DNA of 64,000 nt from contig CAVVCY010000001.1 in NCBI GenBank assembly GCA_963746905.1, forward strand, positions 310,001 to 374,000, given 5' to 3'. The translations under genes were made by a program, and so were the position numbers. The notes beneath the pieces were generated by a model. That model was not told where the DNA came from. It did not search any database and saw only the letters and a list, made by a program, of their open reading frames with translations. The stretch comes from JALYNX01 sp963746905. Lineage in GTDB: Bacteria > Actinomycetota > Acidimicrobiia > Spongiisociales > ZC4RG35. Shown here in pieces: positions 7,534-15,576 of this stretch (position 1 is the stretch's first letter; every line of letters begins with the position of its first letter).

Positions 7534-8445
7534 ATGCTGAACCGAGAAACGTCCAGCCGGCTTCTCCCAACCTTCATCACCCTTCTGGTGGTTGGTGTTC
7601 TGCTGATGACGATCGATGTTCGCCTCGAGGGCAAGGGCATCGTGGGGGTCCTTCGTTCCGGCACTCAGGCCATCGTCGCCCCGCTTCAGGAGGCTGCGTC
7701 GCTGGTTGTCAACCCGGTGGCGGACATGTTCGAGAGTCTCACCAACGTGGCTTCCCTGCGTGAGCAGAACCTCTCGCTCCGCGCCGAGTTGGCCGAGGCG
7801 CAGGCCGAGTTGGTCGGGGTTCAGGACCGTCTTGCCCAGCTGGCGCTACTGGAGCAGCTCTACGGGATGGACAATGCCGACCCGAGCCTGGGTCAAACGG
7901 TTGCCAATGTGATCGGCAAGGTCGAGTCCGCCTTTGTGGTGGACAAGGGGAGCCACGATGGCGTGGTGGTCGGGCAACCGGTCATCGATACCAACGGATA
8001 CGTGGTCGGGACGGTGAGGACGGTTACTTCTGGATCGGCAACGATTGTGCCCATCACCACAGGGCGCAACGGCATCACGGTGCTGGTCAACGCCCAGGTC
8101 GGTACTCTGACACCACAGGTCAACACCTCGGAGATGCGCCTTCTGATCGGGGACGCCCGTGGGCCTGTCCTCGAGGGCGATCGGGTGGTCACTTCGGCAG
8201 CAAGTATCTCCTATCCCGCCGGTCTCCCGGTTGGTGTCGTCCTGCACGACGCCGCGCCTGAGTCCCACTCGCTGACCGCAAGCGTGAAGCCATACGTCAA
8301 TACCGACACCTTGCGAATTGTCGTCATCCTGGCCTGGCCGCCAGACCCAGTGACCGCAGCCACCGACGACGCCGGCGATATCGAAGAGACCACAACCACG
8401 ACCGATGCCTCGACGACGACCACGACGCTGGAGAATGAGGGCTGA
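7534..8445 (+). CDS. mreC: MreC, rod-shape-determining protein
   Basis: Bitopic scaffold linking MreB to the periplasmic-side elongation enzymes. 303 residues: N-terminal membrane helix (FITLLVVGVLLMTI), a coiled coil at about 65-110 rich in LRAELAEAQAELVG, then the two beta domains (VVDKGSHDGVVVGQPV, then the GDRVVTSA region). The tail is unusual: Thr-rich ETTTTTDASTTTTTLENEG, resembling linkers in other exported proteins here. The stop overlaps the mreD start as TGATG. Confidence 0.95.
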   Translation: MLNRETSSRLLPTFITLLVVGVLLMTIDVRLEGKGIVGVLRSGTQAIVAPLQEAASLVVNPVADMFESLTNVASLREQNLSLRAELAEAQAELVGVQDRLAQLALLEQLYGMDNADPSLGQTVANVIGKVESAFVVDKGSHDGVVVGQPVIDTNGYVVGTVRTVTSGSATIVPITTGRNGITVLVNAQVGTLTPQVNTSEMRLLIGDARGPVLEGDRVVTSAASISYPAGLPVGVVLHDAAPESHSLTASVKPYVNTDTLRIVVILAWPPDPVTAATDDAGDIEETTTTTDASTTTTTLENEG

Positions 8446-8948
8446 TGCGTGGGCGGTCGGCCATCACCGTCGTCCTCCTATTCGTGGTCGCGATAGTTAT
8501 CCAAACGACACTCTTTGCACAGATCCAGCTGGTCACTCCGGACCTGGTTCTGCTCCTCGTCATCATCCTTTGCCTGACCAAAATCCGACCTGAGGCCGTT
8601 CTGGCCATCGCCTTCACCACGGGGCTGGTGATGGATCTCCTTGGCCCGTCGGCGCTCGGATTGCGTGCCGTCGTCTACACCACCGTTGCCTACGTCGGGA
8701 TTCGAACCCGGGACCGGGCCGACATCGGGCGAGTGGCGGTTGCCCTGTGGGCGGGCGCCCTCACTCTGCTTGGGGTGGTCCTTCTGATGTTGATCGGAAC
8801 CCTCTTCGGCCAGGCGAGCCTCCTCGGTGAAAACACGCTTAGCCGCGTGATTCTCGTACCGTTGGCCAACCTCGCTATCGCGGCAGCCGTCGCCCCGCTG
8901 GTGGTACGTCTCGTAGACCGGGACAAGACGGCGTTCAGATACCCATGA
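8445..8948 (+). CDS. mreD: MreD, rod-shape-determining membrane protein
   Basis: Integral membrane component of the elongasome. 167 residues and almost entirely hydrophobic, with about five membrane helices; the family-type stretch KIRPEAVLAIAFTTGLVMDL and the following GPSALGLRAVVY fit MreD. Starts inside the mreC stop (TGATG) and ends in an ATGA overlap with mrdA, so the operon is translationally coupled on both sides. Confidence 0.92.
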   Translation: MRGRSAITVVLLFVVAIVIQTTLFAQIQLVTPDLVLLLVIILCLTKIRPEAVLAIAFTTGLVMDLLGPSALGLRAVVYTTVAYVGIRTRDRADIGRVAVALWAGALTLLGVVLLMLIGTLFGQASLLGENTLSRVILVPLANLAIAAAVAPLVVRLVDRDKTAFRYP

Positions 8949-10912
8949 AGTTTGCACTCAGACTCACCACTCTCGGCATCGTCTTCACGGCGATGCTCGC
9001 GGTCATCGGCCTTCGACTTTGGTTCGTCCAGGTTGCTGAGGGACCACAGACCGCCCAAGCAGCCGAAGACCTCGCTTGGCTCGATAAGACGTCCTACGGC
9101 CCGCGCGGCGACATCGTCGATCGAAACGGGACGTTGCTCGCCACAAGCCGCCTGGTGCCTGGGGTGTACATCGACCGCACCTTCGTCCAGCCTGAGGGCA
9201 GGGACTCGCTCATTCAAACTCTGTCGTCGATAACAGGTTTCGATCCGATCGAGCTCGGGCGCATGTATGACAAAGCTGGCATCAATGGGCGGTTCGAAGT
9301 GGTCACCGTTTCCAACGAGACCGCCTATGTCATCAACGAGAATCTGGATCATCTACCCGGTGTGGAGATCGTCATGGTCCCGGAGCGGGTCTATATCTCG
9401 GGGCCGACCTTGGCTCATGTCATCGGTCATCTCGGTCTGCCCGACGCCGCCGACAAAGAGGCGAGGCCCGATCTCGATCTGAGTCAGCGAATCGGAAAAC
9501 TGGGCGTGGAGAAGGTGTACGACAAGTACTTGCAGGGGGTCTCCGGGCTCGTCCAGTACCAGGTGCAACGTGGCCAGATCGTCGATCAACGCCCCCCCGT
9601 TGAGCCCGGGCCCGGCGATTCGGTGGTGCTCAATATCGACTACGACCTACAGGACCTGGTGGAGCTCGGGCTGGAGGAGGGCGTGAACCTCTCCAACTCG
9701 GTCAAGGATGAGGCGCGGGCGAATGGCGATGATGTCTTCAGCGAGACCAAGCGAGCCGCAGCGGTGGTGCTGGATGCCGAGACCTTCGAAGTCCTGGCCC
9801 TTGCCTCATATCCGGATTTCGATCCGAATCTGTTCGTAAGCGGAATCGACGCCAACACGTTCCAAGCGCTGAATGACAGCAATGCCTTCAACAACCTGGC
9901 GATCAGCGGTCTCTACCCGCCGTCGTCAACGTTCAAGGCGATCACCTACACCGTGAAGATGGAGGAGAACCTTCCCCTCGACCCTGATCTCGAGGGGGTG
10001 GATGTCACCAATCAGACAGTGCATTGTGACGGCACGCTGGTCCTCTCCAAGCTGGAAGATGGTTCCCAGCCGCCGAAATTCGACTGGTACAACCCCAGGG
10101 ACCTGGGGTGGCTCGACATCCATGGCGCTCTCGAGCACTCCTGCAACATCTACTTCTGGTCTGTGGCGATGGGTACCTACCGGGCATACAAGGAAACCGC
10201 GAGAGAAAACATCATCCAAGATTGGGCCAAGTCCCTTGGCTACGGCATGCCGACCGGAATCGACCTGACAGCGGAAGCTGATGGCACCGTTCCCACCCGC
10301 GAGCTATTCGAGGAATGGGCTGCCTATCAGCGCGAGAACCCGGACAAGCCGCCTTTGCTCGAGCCGAACCGGCTCGAACTGGCGAGCCCGTGGCTGGGTG
10401 GCGACCTGGTCGACATGGCGATCGGCCAGGGCGCCTTCACCGCGACCCCGCTGCAGGTGGCGGTCTCCTACGCAGCCCTGGTCAACGGTGGTCGGATCAT
10501 GGAGCCGCGCGTGGTCAACAGAGTGGTAGATCCCGACGGCAACGTCGTGTTCACACCGGAATCCCGGCTGGTTCGAACAGTGGACATCAGTCCCGACACC
10601 CGGGCCTCATTGCTCACGGACCTCAACCGGGTGGTCACTGCCGGGACCGCCGCTACCGCCTTCCTCGACTTCGGGCCTGGTCTGGAGAACATCGGCGGCA
10701 AGACCGGAACCGGGCAAACGTCGAAGAATCGTGACAACCACGCCTGGTTCGTCGGGGTGATGCCACTCGACGACCCGAAGTACATCGTCGTCGTTCTCAT
10801 CGACGAGGGCGGGTCCGGTGGTCGCATCGCAGCTCCGGTGGCCCGTCGCATCATGCAGTACCTGATGGGCAACGATCTGACTCCCATCGTCGAGGGTGAG
10901 CAGGCCGACTGA
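8945..10912 (+). CDS. mrdA: PBP2, elongation-specific peptidoglycan transpeptidase
   Basis: Class B penicillin-binding protein cross-linking lateral-wall peptidoglycan, partner of RodA. 655 residues: N-terminal membrane anchor (about 5-25), a pedestal domain beginning PRGDIVDRNGTLLA, and a C-terminal transpeptidase with SxxK as STFK in LYPPSSTFKAI, SxN as SCN in EHSCNIYFW, and KTGTGQTS. All three active-site motifs are present; the motif reads YPPSSTFK rather than the common YPPGSTFK. ATG 8945 overlaps mreD (ATGA); the stop overlaps rodA (TGATG). Confidence 0.96.
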   Translation: MKFALRLTTLGIVFTAMLAVIGLRLWFVQVAEGPQTAQAAEDLAWLDKTSYGPRGDIVDRNGTLLATSRLVPGVYIDRTFVQPEGRDSLIQTLSSITGFDPIELGRMYDKAGINGRFEVVTVSNETAYVINENLDHLPGVEIVMVPERVYISGPTLAHVIGHLGLPDAADKEARPDLDLSQRIGKLGVEKVYDKYLQGVSGLVQYQVQRGQIVDQRPPVEPGPGDSVVLNIDYDLQDLVELGLEEGVNLSNSVKDEARANGDDVFSETKRAAAVVLDAETFEVLALASYPDFDPNLFVSGIDANTFQALNDSNAFNNLAISGLYPPSSTFKAITYTVKMEENLPLDPDLEGVDVTNQTVHCDGTLVLSKLEDGSQPPKFDWYNPRDLGWLDIHGALEHSCNIYFWSVAMGTYRAYKETARENIIQDWAKSLGYGMPTGIDLTAEADGTVPTRELFEEWAAYQRENPDKPPLLEPNRLELASPWLGGDLVDMAIGQGAFTATPLQVAVSYAALVNGGRIMEPRVVNRVVDPDGNVVFTPESRLVRTVDISPDTRASLLTDLNRVVTAGTAATAFLDFGPGLENIGGKTGTGQTSKNRDNHAWFVGVMPLDDPKYIVVVLIDEGGSGGRIAAPVARRIMQYLMGNDLTPIVEGEQAD

Positions 10913-12066
10913 TGGCGTTGCTCACCCGACTTCGCGAGGTGGCAGTCGATCGTCGGAACAACCGTTCGGACCAGGTCTTGTTCGGGACCATGCTGGCCCT
11001 GTCCGGGTTCGGCCTGCTCATGATCTACTCGGCCACCCGAAGCGCCGGTTCGGTCTCCATGGAACGGCAGATGATCTTCGTTGCGGCTGGGCTCACGATC
11101 TATCTGATCTCGTCCAACATCGACTATCGGGAATACAAGGGAGTCATCCCCTGGATCTCGGTTGGCCTCCTCATCGCCTTGATCGGGGTATTTCTCTTCG
11201 ATCCGGTCAACGGTGCCCGACGTTGGATTCCCCTCGGATTCTTCAAGCTGCAGCCTGCGGAGTTCGCCAAGGTCGCCGTGATCGTTCTCCTCGCGGTGAT
11301 CCTCTCACCCCACACCCGAGATGAGATCGGGCGCCGCAGCCTGCGCTGGACCCACATTTTCCAGGCCCTGGCCGTCGTGGCCATCCCGGCTGTGTTGATC
11401 TACCTCGAGCCCGACTTGGGGACCACTCTGGTCTTTGGCTTCATCCTGTTCGCGATGTTGTTCACCGCCGGTGCCACCTGGCGTCAATTGGTCGCTTTGG
11501 TATCTGCAACAGTGATTGGAGCGTTGGTGATCTACCAGCAAGGTTGGTTGGCCGACTATCAGCTCAACCGGATCCTGGTGTTGTTCAAGCCCAGCGAGGT
11601 GGACCCACTGGGGATCGGATACAACCTGGCGCAATCGAAGATGGCTGTTGGCTCGGGCCAGCTCATCGGCCGGGGCCTCTTTCAGGGGACTCAGACCAAC
11701 TTCGAATACGTCCCCGAGCAGGAAACCGACTTCATCTTCACCGCAGTCGGGGAGCAACTCGGATTCATTGGCGCCATCCTGGTGATCGCCGCGTTCTCGG
11801 TGATCATCTGGCGTCTCCTCGTGATCGCCGCCAACGCCCGCGACCGGTTCGGGGCCCTGATTGCGGCCGGGATCGCGGCGATGGTGGTGTTCCACGTCTT
11901 CGTCAACGTGGGGATGACGATCGGGATCATGCCGGTGACCGGGATCCCTCTCCCGTTCCTGTCTTCTGGTGGATCGTTCTACATGGCGATGACGTTGGCC
12001 CTTGGGATCGCCAACTCGGTCTGGCTGCTGCGGACACCTGTTCCGGGCGAGAACCAGCTGAGCTGA
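10912..12066 (+). CDS. rodA: RodA, SEDS peptidoglycan glycosyltransferase
   Basis: Polytopic SEDS glycosyltransferase polymerising lipid II in lateral wall synthesis. 384 residues with about ten helices. Family landmarks are ARRWIPLGFFKLQPAEFAKV, YLEPDLGTTLVF, YQLNRILVLFKP, PEQETDFIFTAVGEQLGF and the C-terminal GIPLPFLSSGGSFY. Last gene of the five-gene elongation operon; ATG 10912 overlaps the mrdA stop. Two palindromic repeats follow immediately and may end transcription. Confidence 0.97.
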   Translation: MALLTRLREVAVDRRNNRSDQVLFGTMLALSGFGLLMIYSATRSAGSVSMERQMIFVAAGLTIYLISSNIDYREYKGVIPWISVGLLIALIGVFLFDPVNGARRWIPLGFFKLQPAEFAKVAVIVLLAVILSPHTRDEIGRRSLRWTHIFQALAVVAIPAVLIYLEPDLGTTLVFGFILFAMLFTAGATWRQLVALVSATVIGALVIYQQGWLADYQLNRILVLFKPSEVDPLGIGYNLAQSKMAVGSGQLIGRGLFQGTQTNFEYVPEQETDFIFTAVGEQLGFIGAILVIAAFSVIIWRLLVIAANARDRFGALIAAGIAAMVVFHVFVNVGMTIGIMPVTGIPLPFLSSGGSFYMAMTLALGIANSVWLLRTPVPGENQLS

Positions 12067-12068
12067 CA

Positions 12069-12151
12069 TTTCTCCCCCCAGTGAGCGAAGCGAGCGGTGG
12101 GGGGAGTACCGCCGAAGGCGGGGAGGGGGGCTACTTGCCTCGCGAATCACC
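12069..12151. repeat. GC-rich palindromic intergenic repeat, copy 2
   Basis: TTTCTCCCCCCA, GTGAGCGAAGCGAGCG, then TGGGGGGAGTACC, the hairpin CCGCCGAAGGCGG, and GGGAGGGGGG, followed by a conserved flank ending ACTTGCCTCGCGAATCACC. Starts two bases after the rodA stop. Confidence 0.85.
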
Positions 12152-12170
12152 ATTCTTGATTGTTGGCCGA

Positions 12171-12251
12171 TCCTCCAGTGAGCGAAGCGAGCGTTGGGGG
12201 GAGTACCGCCGAAGGCGGGGAGGGGGGCAACTTGTGTCGCGATTCCCCATC
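12171..12251. repeat. GC-rich palindromic intergenic repeat, copy 3
   Basis: Near-identical tandem copy of 12069-12151, 20 bp further on, with the same core and a similar flank (AACTTGTGTCGCGATTCCCC). Ends just before the tdk start. The pair suggests duplication of the unit plus flank. Confidence 0.85.
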
Positions 12252-12265
12252 TACCCTGTCCAGCG

Positions 12266-12856
12266 ATGTACAGACGCCCGCATGACGGTTGGGTCGAGGT
12301 CATCTGCGGGCCGATGTTCTCCGGCAAGAGCGAAGAGTTGATCCGTCGGGTTACCCGCTCCAAGATCGCCCGAATCCCGGTGCAGACCTTCAAACCACAG
12401 CTCGACAATCGCTACGCCGACGCCGAAGTGGTCTCGCACTCCAGCCTCAAGGTCGATGCGATCCCCGTGGAGACCTCCGATCAGCTGTTGCGAGCGGTTG
12501 AAGACATCACTGAGGTGATCGGGATCGATGAAGGCCAATTCTTCGATCAGGGCCTGGTGGAGGTTGTGGAGCAACTAGCCGCCGCAGGCAAGCAGGTGAT
12601 CATTGCTGGCCTCGACACCGATTATCTCCGTCGTCCCTTCGAGCCGATACCCACCTTGTGCGACCGGGCCGAGTACGTGACCAAGATGCTCGCGGTCTGC
12701 CACAAATGTGGGGGACCGGGGATGTACACCCAACGCATCGTCCACTCCGACGACCTGGTCGTTCTTGGCGCCCAAGGTGCCTATGAAGCTCGATGTCGGG
12801 TGTGTTACGACCCGACCGAACCGGAACAGCCTGAGCTCGGGCTGGTCGTCGGGTAG
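12266..12856 (+). CDS. tdk: Thymidine kinase (type II)
   Basis: Phosphorylates thymidine to dTMP in pyrimidine salvage. 196 residues. P-loop CGPMFSGKSEELIRR, Walker B GIDEGQFF, and two Cys pairs (CHKC and CRVC) forming the zinc site that frames the lasso loop. ATG 12266 (MYRRPHDGWVEV) was chosen because the frame upstream runs through the palindromic repeat. No ribosome-binding site is evident, so the mRNA may be leaderless. Confidence 0.95.
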   Translation: MYRRPHDGWVEVICGPMFSGKSEELIRRVTRSKIARIPVQTFKPQLDNRYADAEVVSHSSLKVDAIPVETSDQLLRAVEDITEVIGIDEGQFFDQGLVEVVEQLAAAGKQVIIAGLDTDYLRRPFEPIPTLCDRAEYVTKMLAVCHKCGGPGMYTQRIVHSDDLVVLGAQGAYEARCRVCYDPTEPEQPELGLVVG

Positions 12857-12873
12857 GTCATCGGCGCCGGGTC

Positions 12874-12966
12874 TGGTATTCTTGCTTGGTCCGCCAGACG
12901 TGACAGCCTTCCCCTTCTCGGAGTGTCTCGTTGATGAACACCCTTGCGTACCTGCGGTCAGGTACG
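12874..12966 (+). promoter_or_regulatory. Candidate extended -10 promoter and leader hairpin upstream of RNase E/G
   Basis: TGG followed by TATTCT (12877-12882) resembles an extended -10. About 65 nt later, CGTACCTG (12947-12954) and CAGGTACG (12959-12966) form a perfect 8-bp hairpin with a 4-nt loop. If the promoter is used, the rne mRNA would have a leader of about 220 nt, as expected for RNase E autoregulation. Confidence 0.35.
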
Positions 12967-13109
12967 ACCCAATTCGATTTCCAAGACAACCGCCCCCAAC
13001 CCGGGTGGATGTCTCGCCGCCGTCTGGCAGATGTTGTCGGCAACGGATTCCCCGCCAGGAATCGGGCTGAGTCTGTTGCCCTGTCCAAATTCCAGAGGAG
13101 TGAAACCCT

Positions 13110-14660
13110 ATGGCTCTATTCCGTCGAAAGAGCCCGCAGATTGTCCGTAAGTCCTCCGTTGAGGGCACCGTCGAGGAGCGAAAGACCCTTCGGGTAAAAG
13201 GCCAGCGGGTCGAGGTGACCCGGGTCGAGGCACGGCCGGCGCCTTCCCAGGCCCGCAAAGACAAGAAACGGCAGCCTTCTAAGTCTTCTCATGGTCGCAA
13301 TGGCCTGAGCACGACCCGAAGTCGTTCCAGTCGCCCGATGGACGACGAGGTGATTGTCCCCGTCGAGAACGCCCGCAAGCAGATGCTGGTCCGGGTGGCC
13401 CGGGGCCAGACTCAGATGGTCATTCTCGAAGGCCCCGTTCTCGTCGAGCACTACGTGGCGCGCCAGGAGTCGAACTCGGTCGCCGGAAACATCTACCTGG
13501 CCAAGGTGCGCAATGTCCTTCCCGGCATGGAGGCGGCCTTCCTCGACTTCGGCGCTCCCAAGAACGGCGTCCTGTATGCGTCCGACGTCGCCGCAACCGG
13601 AAATGGGGGAGCGCGTACCAACAAGCGGATCGAGAACGTCCTCAAGGAGGGCGACGAGGTTCTAGTTCAGGTGACCAAGGATGCGATGGGTGCCAAGGGT
13701 GCCCGCCTCACCGGAATCCCGTCGCTTCCCGGGCGATACTTGGTTCTGGTCCCTGAATCCGACAGTGTCGGGATCAGCCGCCGTCTGCCCGACGAGGACC
13801 GGTCACGTCTCCGTGAGGTCATCAACAAAGTGCGGCCTGCCGGGTTCGGAGTGATCGTCCGCACCGCGGCACTCCATGCCAGTGCCGAGGAATTGGCTGC
13901 CGACATCTCGCGGCTTCTCAAGATCTGGAACCAGATCCAGGAGGAAGCTGGAGAGGGACGTGCCCCGAGAATGGTCCACCAAGAGCCAGAGCTCCTGATC
14001 AAAGTCATTCGCGAGCACTTCACAGCTGACTTTCGGAAGTTGATGATCGACGATCACAACGCCTATGAGACGGTGGTCGGCTACCTGAGGTCAACTGCGC
14101 CCGACCTGGTATCCAAGGTCCAACTCTACGAGGACACCGTGCCACTCTTCGAGAGGTACCACGTCGACGACCAGTTGAAGAAGGCGCTCGATCGTCGGGT
14201 GTATCTGCCCTCGGGAGGGCATCTCGTGATGGACCGCACCGAGGCGCTGACGGTGATCGACGTCAACACCGGTAAGTTCGTAGGCTCCTCGACGCTCGAA
14301 GACACAGTCCTCCAGAACAACCTGGAGGCTGCGGAGGAGATCGGACGGCAACTTCGGTTGCGTGACATCGGCGGGATCATCGTCATCGACTTCATCGACA
14401 TGGAGTCGATCGAGAACCAGCAGAAGGTCCTTCGCCGTTTGAAGGAGACCCTGGCCAAGGACAAGACTCGAACCCAGGTCTTCGAAGTCTCCCATCTCGG
14501 CTTGGTCGAGATGACACGCAAGAACGTCTCAGCTGGCCTGCTCGAGCACTTCTCGTCGAAGTGTGAGGCTTGCGCCGGCCGGGGCATCATCATCCACGAG
14601 CACGTGATCGAGTCCGACGACATCGACGTCGAAGTGTCGGCGGCCGCCGACTACGAGTAG
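13110..14660 (+). CDS. rne: RNase E/G family endoribonuclease
   Basis: Single-strand-specific endoribonuclease for mRNA decay and rRNA/tRNA maturation. 516 residues. A basic, Ser-rich N-terminal extension of about 70-90 residues precedes the S1 domain (about 110-190, GNIYLAKVRNVLPGMEAAFLDFG). The catalytic region has DRTEALTVIDVNTGKFVG and GGIIVIDFIDM with the metal-binding Asp residues, and the zinc link CEACAGRG near the C-terminus. ATG 13110 follows AGAGGAG at good spacing. Length is nearer RNase G than the long E. coli RNase E; rng is an alternative symbol. Confidence 0.93.
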   Translation: MALFRRKSPQIVRKSSVEGTVEERKTLRVKGQRVEVTRVEARPAPSQARKDKKRQPSKSSHGRNGLSTTRSRSSRPMDDEVIVPVENARKQMLVRVARGQTQMVILEGPVLVEHYVARQESNSVAGNIYLAKVRNVLPGMEAAFLDFGAPKNGVLYASDVAATGNGGARTNKRIENVLKEGDEVLVQVTKDAMGAKGARLTGIPSLPGRYLVLVPESDSVGISRRLPDEDRSRLREVINKVRPAGFGVIVRTAALHASAEELAADISRLLKIWNQIQEEAGEGRAPRMVHQEPELLIKVIREHFTADFRKLMIDDHNAYETVVGYLRSTAPDLVSKVQLYEDTVPLFERYHVDDQLKKALDRRVYLPSGGHLVMDRTEALTVIDVNTGKFVGSSTLEDTVLQNNLEAAEEIGRQLRLRDIGGIIVIDFIDMESIENQQKVLRRLKETLAKDKTRTQVFEVSHLGLVEMTRKNVSAGLLEHFSSKCEACAGRGIIIHEHVIESDDIDVEVSAAADYE

Positions 14661-14707
14661 TACATATTGCGTAATACGTACTTCGTATTTGCGTATTGCG
14701 TATTGCG
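14661..14707. repeat. AT-rich heptamer-type repeat (TATTGCG/GTATTACG-like)
   Basis: Directly after the rne stop, about 47 bp built from variants of GCGTATT and its complement (TATTGCG, TAATACGTAC, TTCGTATT, GCGTATTGCGTATTGCG). It is far more AT-rich than its surroundings and partly self-complementary. It lies in the gap to rplU and may act as terminator or protein-binding array. Confidence 0.6.
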
Positions 14708-14759
14708 CCTCTCAGCGAATACCATCTGACATCCGAATCCCCTTCCAAGAGGTCTATCC

Positions 14760-15320
14760 ATGTACGCCATCATTCGCGCCGGAGGCAAACAGGCCAAGGT
14801 GCAATCAGGTGACGTGATCGACATCGAGCGGGTCAAAGGCGACTCCGAGGAACTGAGCTTTTCCCCGTTGCTTGTGGTGGACGACAAGGGCACCGCGGTT
14901 TCCGACCGGTCGGTCCTGGCCAATGCCACTGTGACTGCCAAGGTTCTCGGCGAGAGCCAGGGCCCCAAGATCGACATCTATAAGTACAAGAACAAGACCG
15001 GCTATAGCCGTCGCCAGGGCCATCGTCAGAAGTACACCCGGATCGAAATCACCGGGATCGAACTGGCCGGAGCTGCGAAGCCCAAGGCAAAGGCCACTAC
15101 CAAAGCGGCCGCCGCACCGGAGACCGATGTCGTCGAGACCGCTCCTGAGGGCGAAGCGCCAAAGCCAGCTGCCAAGGCGGCCACCCCGAAGCCCGCAGCC
15201 AAGCCAGCTGCCGCCAAGGCCGAGGCGGCCAAGCCAACGGCCAAGGCGAAGACCCCAAAGCCGGCTGCGAAGAAGCCAGCCAAACCCAAGGCCCCCAAGC
15301 CCCCAGCTTCCGAGGAGTAA
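14760..15320 (+). CDS. rplU: Ribosomal protein bL21 with long Ala/Lys/Pro tail
   Basis: 50S subunit protein binding 23S rRNA. The first 103 residues are ordinary bL21 (MYAIIRAGGKQAKVQSGDVI, IYKYKNKTGYSRRQGHRQKYT). An 80-residue low-complexity tail of AKPKAPAA-type blocks follows, resembling a histone H1-like basic tail and not part of the usual protein. Followed 4 nt later by rpmA, the standard pair. Confidence 0.96.
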   Translation: MYAIIRAGGKQAKVQSGDVIDIERVKGDSEELSFSPLLVVDDKGTAVSDRSVLANATVTAKVLGESQGPKIDIYKYKNKTGYSRRQGHRQKYTRIEITGIELAGAAKPKAKATTKAAAAPETDVVETAPEGEAPKPAAKAATPKPAAKPAAAKAEAAKPTAKAKTPKPAAKKPAKPKAPKPPASEE

Positions 15321-15324
15321 TCAG

Positions 15325-15576
15325 ATGTCAAAGACCAAAGCAGGCGGTTCGTCCAAGAACGGTCGCGACTCTCACGCCAAGCGTTTGGGGCCGAAGGTGT
15401 TCGACGGCCAGGCCGTTAGCGCAGGCGCCATCCTGGTTCGCCAGCGCGGCACGGGCATCCACCCTGGAGACAATGTCGGCCGGGGGAGCGATGACACGTT
15501 GTTCGCTCTGAGTGCCGGCACCGTCAAATACGGGACCCGGGCCAACCGGCGTCGCGTAAGCGTCCTCCCCGAATAG
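15325..15576 (+). CDS. rpmA: Ribosomal protein bL27
   Basis: 83-residue 50S protein near the peptidyl transferase centre. Starts MSKTKAGGSSKNGRDSHAK, with the conserved GGSSKNGRDS; LGPKVFDGQAV and ILVRQRGT match bL27. No Firmicute-type cleaved N-terminal extension. The stop is directly followed by the GTG start of obgE with no gap. Confidence 0.97.
   Translation: MSKTKAGGSSKNGRDSHAKRLGPKVFDGQAVSAGAILVRQRGTGIHPGDNVGRGSDDTLFALSAGTVKYGTRANRRRVSVLPE

Noticed and set aside
15127..15576. 149-residue Pro/Arg-rich frame running from rplU into rpmA
   Set aside because: The first part is an out-of-frame reading of the rplU tail; the real rpmA starts at ATG 15325.
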